From an uncultured Collinsella sp. (GTDB lineage: Bacteria; Actinomycetota; Coriobacteriia; Coriobacteriales; Coriobacteriaceae), in the NCBI GenBank assembly GCA_900543025.1, contig UQPP01000007.1:1-62007 (forward strand): DNA of 62,007 bases, given 5' to 3'. Under the pieces are notes generated by a model. It did not search any database, had not been told where the DNA came from, and saw only the letters and a program-made list of their open reading frames with translations. Each line of letters opens with the position of its first letter. Positions within the stretch are counted from its first letter, which is position 1. Below are positions 56,925 to 62,007 of this stretch, piece after piece. Position numbers and translations under genes: made by a program.

Positions 56925-57140
56925 CGTTCGTGCCGGAAAAGTCCGATCGCAACCTATGTAATAGTGCAAGAGGGTCGTTATCAAAGGTCGATGCTGTAGG
57001 CGTACTCCACCGTGCCAAAGTGTTCCCTTGGGAAATGTCACCAGCGCAGCGAAATCCACCGCCCTTCATATCTAAACTCAACAAAAACGCAGGTCAAAGG
57101 CATATAGATACGCCCGGCACCGTGTATCTAGAGGTTTTCG

Positions 57141-57170
57141 TTGACAGCCCCTAAGGTTGCATCGTATTAT
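57141..57170 (+). promoter_or_regulatory. Strong promoter of the tRNA-Tyr/Thr/Met-tuf unit
   Basis: TTGACA (57141-57146), 18-bp spacer, TATTAT (57165-57170), 62 bp before tRNA-Tyr. The words just upstream (GAGGTTTTCGTTGACAGC) recur before the rpmG promoter. Confidence 0.82.
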
Positions 57171-57232
57171 CTTTTTCGTTCGCGGGGGCGGCGGTCCAAA
57201 AGACCAAAGAACCTGCGGATACTTGAACGATT

Positions 57233-57314
57233 GGGAGTTTGCCCGAGTGGTTAATGGGGACGGGCTGTAAACCCGTTGGCTCTGCCTACATAGGTTCGAA
57301 TCCTATAGCTCCCA
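57233..57314 (+). tRNA. tRNA-Tyr (anticodon GTA)
   Basis: 82 nt with a long variable arm. Acceptor GGGAGTT / AGCTCCC; anticodon loop CTGTAAA with GTA; T-arm TAGGTTCGAATCCTA. The CCA end is not fully encoded (ACCC follows). Confidence 0.96.
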
Positions 57315-57324
57315 CCCGTCAAGT

Positions 57325-57397
57325 GCCTGTATAGCTCAGTCGGTAGAGCACTTCGTTGGTAACGAAGAGGTCACCAGTTCAAGTCTGGTTGCAGGCT
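57325..57397 (+). tRNA. tRNA-Thr (anticodon GGT)
   Basis: Acceptor GCCTGTA / TGCAGGC; anticodon stem CTTCG / CGAAG with loop TTGGTAA (GGT); T-arm CCAGTTCAAGTCTGG; CCA encoded at 57398-57400. This is the second tRNA-Thr of the window, reading different codons from the TGT one. Confidence 0.96.
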
Positions 57398-57403
57398 CCA
57401 TCC

Positions 57404-57477
57404 GGCGGTGTAGCTCAGTTGGTTAGAGCACACGGTTCATACCCGTGGCGTCACTGGTTCGAATCCAGTCACCGCTA
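57404..57477 (+). tRNA. tRNA-Met (anticodon CAT, elongator type)
   Basis: Acceptor GGCGGTG / CACCGCT (first pair G-U); anticodon loop TTCATAC with CAT; T-arm CTGGTTCGAATCCAG; CCA encoded at 57478-57480. The paired first position and absence of the three G-C pairs in the anticodon stem speak against an initiator tRNA. Confidence 0.92.
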
Positions 57478-57576
57478 CCATAGGTAACACGGTGGCTTCT
57501 CAATAGTATGTTGAGAGGCCACTATGGTATAAAGGCAAAGTCCCGTCCGGGGACGACCTGTTAAGAGGAGGGCTTT

Positions 57577-58767
57577 ATGGCCAAAGAGAAGTTTGAGCGC
57601 ACTAAGCCGCATGTTAACATCGGCACCATTGGTCACGTCGACCACGGCAAGACCACGCTGACCGCCGCCATCACCAAGGTTCTCTCTGAGACCGAGGGCT
57701 GCAAGGCTGACTTCACTGCGTTCGAGAACATCGACAAGGCTCCCGAGGAGCGCGAGCGCGGCATTACGATCTCCGTCTCCCACGTTGAGTACGAGACTGC
57801 TGCCCGTCACTACGCTCACGTTGACTGCCCGGGCCACGCTGACTACGTCAAGAACATGATCTCCGGCGCTGCTCAGATGGACGGCGCCATCCTGGTCATC
57901 GCCGCTACCGACGGCCCCATGGCTCAGACTCGCGAGCACATCCTGCTCGCCCGTCAGGTCGGCGTTCCCTACATCGTCGTCTTCCTGAACAAGTGCGACA
58001 TGGTCGACGATGACGAGCTCATCGACCTCGTCGAGATGGAGACCCGTGAGCTCCTCTCCGAGTACGATTTCCCCGGCGACGATATCCCCGTCATCCGTGG
58101 TTCCGCTCTGGGCGCTCTCGAGGGCGATGCCAAGTGGATGGACGCCATTCGCGAGCTCATGAAGGCCGTCGACGAGTACATCCCGACGCCTGCTCGTAAC
58201 AACGACCTCCCGTTCCTGATGGCCGTTGAGGACGTTATGACCATCTCCGGCCGTGGTACCGTTGCTACCGGCCGTGTCGAGCGCGGTGAGCTCAAGCTCA
58301 ACGAGCCCGTCGAGATCGTCGGCATCAAGGATACCCAGAACACCGTCGTTACCGGTATCGAGATGTTCCGTAAGTCCATGGACTTCTGCGAGGCTGGCGA
58401 CAACGTCGGTCTGCTGCTCCGCGGCATCAAGCGCGAGGACATCGAGCGCGGCCAGGTTCTCTGCAAGCCCGGTTCGGTTACCCCGCACACCAAGTTCACC
58501 GGCGAGATCTACGTTCTGACCAAGGAGGAGGGCGGCCGTCATACCCCGTTCTTCGATGGTTATCGTCCTCAGTTCTACTTCCGTACCACCGACGTTACCG
58601 GTACGGTCAAGCTCCCCGAGGGCACCGAGATGGCTATGCCTGGTGACCACATCACCATCGAGGGCGACCTCATCCACCCGATCGCCATGGAGGAGGGCCT
58701 GCGCTTCGCTATCCGCGAGGGTGGCCACACCGTCGGTTCGGGCATCGTCTCTACGATCATTGAGTAA
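57577..58767 (+). CDS. tuf: Elongation factor Tu
   Basis: A 396-residue translational GTPase that brings aminoacyl-tRNA to the ribosome. G-motifs: GHVDHGKTT (P-loop) near residue 18, the switch region RERGITISVSHVEYET, DCPGHADYVKNM, NKCDMVDD and the SALGALEGD region. Domains 2 and 3 follow with GRGTVATGRVERGEL and the C-terminal VGSGIVSTIIE. AGAGGAGGG precedes the ATG. It lies downstream of three tRNA genes in one probable transcript, away from rpsL-rpsG-fus, an arrangement (tRNA cluster-tuf) known in other bacteria. Confidence 0.98.
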   Translation: MAKEKFERTKPHVNIGTIGHVDHGKTTLTAAITKVLSETEGCKADFTAFENIDKAPEERERGITISVSHVEYETAARHYAHVDCPGHADYVKNMISGAAQMDGAILVIAATDGPMAQTREHILLARQVGVPYIVVFLNKCDMVDDDELIDLVEMETRELLSEYDFPGDDIPVIRGSALGALEGDAKWMDAIRELMKAVDEYIPTPARNNDLPFLMAVEDVMTISGRGTVATGRVERGELKLNEPVEIVGIKDTQNTVVTGIEMFRKSMDFCEAGDNVGLLLRGIKREDIERGQVLCKPGSVTPHTKFTGEIYVLTKEEGGRHTPFFDGYRPQFYFRTTDVTGTVKLPEGTEMAMPGDHITIEGDLIHPIAMEEGLRFAIREGGHTVGSGIVSTIIE

Positions 58768-58794
58768 ATTAGCTCTTTGATATAGCTGACTTAG

Positions 58795-58829
58795 AGAACC
58801 CGGCACTTATATGGGTGCCGGGTTCTTTT
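58795..58829 (+). terminator. Terminator of tuf
   Basis: AGAACCCGGCAC (58795-58806) and GTGCCGGGTTCT (58815-58826) are perfect complements around an 8-nt loop, followed by TTTC. The 140 bp to the next promoter holds no gene. Confidence 0.92.
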
Positions 58830-58971
58830 CTGCAATGGATATTGAGCCGTTGCTGGTGTCGAGAGGATCGATAATGGTCCTGGATGCACCGTCGATTAGC
58901 TCTCGATGGCTTCATTGATGTGTTCCAAATATGAATGGATCCACCGAGAACCAATTGACTCGAGGTTTTCA

Positions 58972-59001
58972 TTGACAGCACTTACGTGGAGCTGATAAAG
59001 T
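58972..59001 (+). promoter_or_regulatory. Promoter of rpmG-tRNA-Trp-secE-nusG
   Basis: TTGACA (58972-58977), 18-bp spacer, TAAAGT (58996-59001), 46 bp before the rpmG ATG. The upstream words GAGGTTTTCATTGACAGC match those at the tuf-unit promoter in 17 of 18 positions. Confidence 0.8.
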
Positions 59002-59046
59002 AACAACTCGTGCCCGTACGGGGCGGAAATGAAAGGTTCAGGATAC

Positions 59047-59196
59047 ATGCGTACTCTAGTTACTCTTGCGTGCACTGAGTGCAAGCGCCGCAACTATACG
59101 ACCACCAAGAACAAGTCGACCATGCCTGATCGTATGGAGATCAAGAAGTATTGCCCCTGGTGCCGTCACCACACGCTGCACAAAGAGACTCGCTAG
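59047..59196 (+). CDS. rpmG: Ribosomal protein bL33
   Basis: A 49-residue protein of the large ribosomal subunit, too short for most gene finders. It reads MRTLVTLACTECKRRNY, then TTTKNKSTMPDRMEIKKYCP and WCRHHTLHKETR. The four cysteines (CTEC and CPWC) mark the zinc-binding C+ form. AGGA lies just upstream of the ATG and AAAGG a little further. It is followed by tRNA-Trp and secE, the same order as in Firmicutes and other actinobacteria. Confidence 0.95.
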   Translation: MRTLVTLACTECKRRNYTTTKNKSTMPDRMEIKKYCPWCRHHTLHKETR

Positions 59197-59209
59197 TCTC
59201 TAGTCACAT

Positions 59210-59282
59210 ACGCCAGTAGTTCAATTGGTAGAGCATCGGTCTCCAAAACCGAGTGTTGAGGGTTCGAGTCCTTCCTGGCGTG
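59210..59282 (+). tRNA. tRNA-Trp (anticodon CCA)
   Basis: Acceptor ACGCCAG / CTGGCGT; anticodon stem CGGT / ACCG with CTCCAAA (CCA); T-arm AGGGTTCGAGTCCTT; CCA encoded at 59283-59285. It lies 13 bp after rpmG. Confidence 0.96.
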
Positions 59283-59294
59283 CCAGTCATTATT

Positions 59295-59324
59295 CCGTAA
59301 GCTCCCACTTGGGGGCTTACGGTT
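59295..59324 (+). terminator. Hairpin between tRNA-Trp and secE
   Basis: CCGTAAGCTCCC (59295-59306) pairs with GGGGCTTACGG (59312-59322), followed by TTT only. The short T run suggests partial termination or tRNA 3'-end definition rather than a complete stop before secE. Confidence 0.6.
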
Positions 59325-59361
59325 TACTCATGTATAAGCGCATTGCGCGGAGGTAACCCAA

Positions 59362-59700
59362 ATGGCCAACAAGAAGAACAAGAAGAAGGCTCAGCAGCCG
59401 GCACCTGCCAACAGCGCTGCCGCCAACTCCAAGGTTGAGGCCAAGAAGGCCGTTGCCAAGAAGAACGAGAAGGCTGCGAAGTCCAAGAAGAACGAGAAGC
59501 CTGGTTTCTTCGCCCGCACCAAGAAGTATTTCGCTTCGGTCAAGTCCGAGATGAAGCGTGTCACGTGGCCCGATAAGAAGGAGCTCGTGAACTACTCGGT
59601 CGTCGTTTGCGCTTCTCTGGTCGTCGTCGGCGTCGTCATCGCTCTGCTCGATGCTGGCTTTGGCGAGGCTCTTGCTCTGTTCTCTGGATTGAGGGGCTAA
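59362..59700 (+). CDS. secE: Preprotein translocase subunit SecE
   Basis: A 112-residue SecE with a single C-terminal membrane helix (YSVVVCASLVVVGVVIALLD), the usual single-helix Gram-positive form. The conserved amphipathic part KYFASVKSEMKRVTWPDKKE lies before it. The first 50 residues are an unusually long Lys/Ala-rich extension (NKKNKKKAQQPAPANSAAAN). It stabilises SecY in the membrane. GGAGG precedes the ATG; nusG begins 3 nt after its stop, as is normal. Confidence 0.95.
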   Translation: MANKKNKKKAQQPAPANSAAANSKVEAKKAVAKKNEKAAKSKKNEKPGFFARTKKYFASVKSEMKRVTWPDKKELVNYSVVVCASLVVVGVVIALLDAGFGEALALFSGLRG

Positions 59701-59703
59701 ACC

Positions 59704-60240
59704 ATGTCTAAGCGTTGGTACGTCGTTCACACTTACTCCGGATACGAGAACCGCGTAAAGTCCGATCTCGAGCATCGTATCGAGACCATGGGCATGCAGG
59801 ACCGTATCTTTGATATCGAGATTCCTATGGAGCGCGTCACCGAGATCAAAGAGGGTGGCAAGCGCGAGACCAAGGATTCCAAGATCTTCCCGGGTTATGT
59901 CCTGGTCCGCATGGAGATGGATGACGATGCTTGGACGTGTGTTCGCAACACGCCCGGCGTCACCGGTTTCCTAGGCGGCAACGGCAAGCCCGCTCCGCTT
60001 TCCCGTGACGAGTACAACAAGATGACTCGTCGTCCCGGTAAGGGCGATTCGCCCAAGCGCACCTCGGTTGATATTCAGGTCGGCACGTCCGTCCGTGTCA
60101 CCGATGGCCCGCTTACCGACTTTGATGGCAAGGTCTCCGAGGTTAACACCGAGGCTGGCAAGCTCAAGGTCACGCTGATGATCTTTGGCCGCGAGACGCC
60201 GGTCGAGCTCGACTTTAACCAGGTCGCTGTCATCGCTTAA
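59704..60240 (+). CDS. nusG: Transcription termination/antitermination factor NusG
   Basis: A 178-residue factor that binds RNA polymerase (NGN domain: RWYVVHTYSGYENRVKSDLE, FPGYVLVRMEMDDDAW, NTPGVTGFLG) and Rho or ribosomal protein S10 through its C-terminal KOW domain (GTSVRVTDGPLTDFDGKVSE). It is coupled to secE by a 3-nt gap. The order secE-nusG-rplK-rplA is kept. Confidence 0.97.
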   Translation: MSKRWYVVHTYSGYENRVKSDLEHRIETMGMQDRIFDIEIPMERVTEIKEGGKRETKDSKIFPGYVLVRMEMDDDAWTCVRNTPGVTGFLGGNGKPAPLSRDEYNKMTRRPGKGDSPKRTSVDIQVGTSVRVTDGPLTDFDGKVSEVNTEAGKLKVTLMIFGRETPVELDFNQVAVIA

Positions 60241-60360
60241 GTTTTCGTCCGTTCGCGCGAGCGTGCTTCTTCTGTGACTGCTCATCTCAGGAGTGCTTCT
60301 AACACGTGCGTGCTTACGATATAGCAAGTACTTCACACTCGTGATTCGAAAGGAATGACC

Positions 60361-60789
60361 ATGGCTGAGAAGAAGGTTGCCAACGTCATTAAGCTCCAGA
60401 TTCCTGCTGGTGCAGCTAACCCCGCTCCTCCCGTCGGCCCCGCCTTGGGCGCTGCTGGCGTGAACATCATGCAGTTCTGCCAGGCCTTTAACGCCGAGAC
60501 GCAGGACAAGAAGGGCGACATCATCCCCGTTGAGATCTCTGTCTACGAGGATAAGTCCTTCTCCTTCATCACCAAGACCCCGCCGGCGGCTCACCTCATC
60601 AAGAAGGAGCTGAACCTCAAGTCTGGTTCCGCTAAGCCCCAGGCCGACAAGGTTGGTCAGCTCTCCCAGGAGCAGCTCACCAAGATCGCCGAGATCAAGA
60701 TGCCGGACCTCAATGCCAACGACATTGACGCCGCCAAGAAGATCATCGCCGGTACCGCCCGTTCCATGGGCGTCACCATCGCTGAGTAG
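60361..60789 (+). CDS. rplK: Ribosomal protein uL11
   Basis: A 142-residue protein of the GTPase-associated centre, the binding site of EF-G and of stringent factor RelA. It shows VIKLQIPAGAANPAPPVGPA (proline-rich N-terminal region), AAGVNIMQFCQAFNAET and the RNA-binding C-terminal LNANDIDAAKKIIAGTARSM. AAAGGA lies 6 nt before ATG 60361, preferred to the ATG at 60355. Confidence 0.97.
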   Translation: MAEKKVANVIKLQIPAGAANPAPPVGPALGAAGVNIMQFCQAFNAETQDKKGDIIPVEISVYEDKSFSFITKTPPAAHLIKKELNLKSGSAKPQADKVGQLSQEQLTKIAEIKMPDLNANDIDAAKKIIAGTARSMGVTIAE

Positions 60790-60906
60790 CGATTTCTTAT
60801 GGTAACGACGGGTGCTCCGACCGGGGCGCCCGTTAAATGTGTGCAATAGGGCACACGATACGATGTGGGAGGGCTCGCGCCCGTTTAACCACAGGAGGTA
60901 ATGCAC

Positions 60907-61614
60907 ATGGCTAAGCATGGTAAGAGCTATAACGCCGCTGCCGAGAAGATCGACCGCGCCACGCTCTACACCCCCCTTCAGGCTGCCAAGCTCATCAAGG
61001 AGCTCGACACCGCCAAGTTCGACGAGACCGTCGAGGCCCACTTCCGTCTGGGCGTCGATACTCGTAAGGCCGACCAGAACATCCGCGGCTCCATCTCCCT
61101 GCCCCACGGCACCGGCAAGACCGTTCGTGTTGCCGTCTTCGCCGAGGGCGAGAAGGCCCGCGAGGCCGAGGCTGCCGGCGCCGACATCATCGGTTCCGAC
61201 GAGCTCGTCGCCCAGATTCAGAAGGGCGAGATCAACTTCGACGCCGCTATCGCTACGCCGAACATGATGGCCAAGGTTGGCCGCATCGGTAAGATCCTTG
61301 GTCCCCGTGGCCTCATGCCGAACCCCAAGCTCGGCACCGTGACCATGGACGTCGCCAAGATGGTCTCCGAGCTCAAGGCCGGCCGCGTTGAGTATCGCGC
61401 TGACCGCTACGGCATCTGCCACGTGCCCCTGGGCAAGAAGTCCTTCTCCGAGCAGCAGCTCGTCGAGAACTACGCTGCCCTGTACACCGAGATCCTGCGC
61501 GTCAAGCCCTCTTCTGCTAAGGGCAAGTACGTTAAGTCCATCTCCGTGTCTTCCACCATGGGCCCTGGCATCAAGGTTGATCCCGCTATCCAGCGCGACT
61601 TCCTGGCTGAGTAA
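60907..61614 (+). CDS. rplA: Ribosomal protein uL1
   Basis: A 235-residue protein of the L1 stalk near the ribosomal E site, which in many bacteria also represses its own rplK-rplA mRNA. It shows FDETVEAHFRLGVDTRKADQ, RGSISLPHGTGKTVRVAVF, GRIGKILGPRGLMPNPKLGT and a C-terminal SVSSTMGPGIKVD. GGAGG lies 8 nt before ATG 60907. A terminator follows, so rplJ-rplL are not directly cotranscribed here. Confidence 0.97.
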   Translation: MAKHGKSYNAAAEKIDRATLYTPLQAAKLIKELDTAKFDETVEAHFRLGVDTRKADQNIRGSISLPHGTGKTVRVAVFAEGEKAREAEAAGADIIGSDELVAQIQKGEINFDAAIATPNMMAKVGRIGKILGPRGLMPNPKLGTVTMDVAKMVSELKAGRVEYRADRYGICHVPLGKKSFSEQQLVENYAALYTEILRVKPSSAKGKYVKSISVSSTMGPGIKVDPAIQRDFLAE

Positions 61615-61650
61615 CTTTTAGTTACTGCCTGAGCAAAGCAAGCATTGCTA

Positions 61651-61690
61651 AAGAAACCCGGTTCTGTCTCGTGCAGTACCGGGTTTCTTG
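61651..61690 (+). terminator. Terminator of rplK-rplA
   Basis: AAGAAACCCGGT (61651-61662) and ACCGGGTTTCTT (61678-61689) are perfect complements around a 15-nt loop. Confidence 0.85.
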
Positions 61691-61699
61691 CTATCTCGG

Positions 61700-61739
61700 G
61701 CCAAAACCACCACAAAGGCACCTTTGTGGTGGTTTTGGC
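61700..61739. repeat. Perfect 19-bp hairpin
   Basis: GCCAAAACCACCACAAAGG (61700-61718) and CCTTTGTGGTGGTTTTGGC (61721-61739) flank a 2-nt loop. It lies between the rplA terminator and repeat copy D. Confidence 0.8.
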
Positions 61740-61756
61740 ACTTTGGCGTCAATGTT

Positions 61757-61903
61757 ATGGCATCGCAGCGAGCCGGTTCCAAGTGCCCCAGGTCGCCCAG
61801 AAAGAGGAGCGACGCGTACTTTGGTACGCGAGCGACGGCTTGAGGGGCGAGATGGGGTGCTTGGGGCCGGCGCAGCGTCAAGCCTTAAAGGTGGTTACCA
61901 GGG
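61757..61903. repeat. Dispersed nested-repeat element, copy D (reverse orientation)
   Basis: Read on the minus strand: CTTGACGCTGCGCCGGCC, left arm CCAAGCACCCCATCTCGCCC, CTCAAGCCGTCGCTCGCG, inner hairpin around ACCAAAGT, CGCGTCGCTCCTCTTTC, then right arm GGGCGACCTGGGGCACTTGG (16 of 20 paired). The inner part is nearly the same as copy A at 27113-27155, while the outer arms are unrelated in sequence. The GTTACGCGG hairpin of copies A-C is not seen here. Confidence 0.8.
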
Positions 61904-62005
61904 TGTTCTAGCGGTTGAGGACTCGATAGCCTCGTGGCGCTTGAGTTCGCGACGCATGGTTTGCGAATTGAGCCAGGCTGCCTGCCAGCCACGGATGGGG
62001 TAGCG
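61895..62005 (-). CDS. Possible C-terminal end of an unknown protein (truncated by the window)
   Basis: A minus-strand frame enters from the right edge and stops at TAA (61895-61897). It reads RYPIRGWQAAWLNSQTMRRE, then LKRHEAIESSTARTPW, which looks more like a real protein end than the two other frames. No family can be named from 36 residues, and the stop overlaps the end of repeat copy D. Confidence 0.35.
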   Translation of the reverse strand, partial: RYPIRGWQAAWLNSQTMRRELKRHEAIESSTARTPW

Positions 62006-62007
62006 CG

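Noticed and set aside
56783..57140. Chromosomal replication origin oriC
   Set aside because: DnaA-like boxes are present, but no dnaA, dnaN, rpmH or AT-rich unwinding region lies nearby; kept only as a DnaA-box-like cluster.
59295..59324. Complete terminator separating rpmG-tRNA-Trp from secE
   Set aside because: Only three T follow the stem and no good promoter was found before secE, so read-through is more likely; listed as a weak hairpin.

Overview
The window looks like a chromosomal segment of a high-GC anaerobic actinobacterium of the Coriobacteriia, most likely Collinsella or a close relative. This is inferred from GC-rich coding sequence, strong AAGGAGG-type ribosome binding sites, a Gram-positive gene set (veg, disA, clpC, ECF transporter, a MurE without the DNPR diaminopimelate motif) and very many hairpin-forming intergenic repeats. 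It is mostly housekeeping DNA with a few accessory insertions. No rRNA, CRISPR array, prophage or complete insertion sequence was seen.

Layout. 1-3.7 kb: the tail of a Pro/Glu/Ala-rich protein, then a divergent pair of hydrolases (M20 peptidase and YtcJ-like amidohydrolase). 4.6-6.7 kb: groES-groEL, flanked by long nested inverted repeats. 7.0-11.5 kb: an FMN-riboswitch operon with riboflavin ECF transporter genes (ribU, a fused EcfA-EcfA' ATPase, ecfT) and two small flavin-binding-type proteins. 11.7-16.7 kb: argC-argJ-argB-argD. 17-21 kb (minus): tRNA-Val, asnB, and a fused amino-acid binding protein-permease. 21.6-27 kb: murE-like ligase, HAD phosphatase, murI, rph, rdgB, dtd. 27.3-31.7 kb: veg, ispE, tRNA-Pro, tatA, greA, lysS. 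32-40 kb: ThrE-type exporter, a DUF2798-like gene split by an in-frame amber codon, and a 1479-residue 2-hydroxyacyl-CoA-dehydratase-activase-type protein overlapped by a tetR gene, with a perfect palindromic operator upstream.

40-61.6 kb is collinear with the clpC-disA-ispD-ispF-cysS-rlmB-yacP-rpmG-secE-nusG-rplK-rplA block known from Firmicutes. It is interrupted by pepD, a hipBA toxin-antitoxin pair and mntP (behind a yybP-ykoY manganese riboswitch), and between yacP and rpmG by an accessory island (about 52.9-57.1 kb). The island holds an HTH-HipA fusion, tRNA-Thr with a duplicated 3' end, two unknown genes, tandem hairpins and a cluster of DnaA-box-like sequences. A tRNA-Tyr/Thr/Met-tuf unit follows.

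The least ordinary content is between the genes: several families of dispersed, nested inverted repeats in which some segments are conserved between copies while the pairing arms change but stay complementary. The best defined has members at 27.05, 31.69, 31.78 and 61.76-61.90 kb. Three candidate self-regulatory operators (HipB, HTH-HipA, TetR) can be read directly from palindromes next to their genes.
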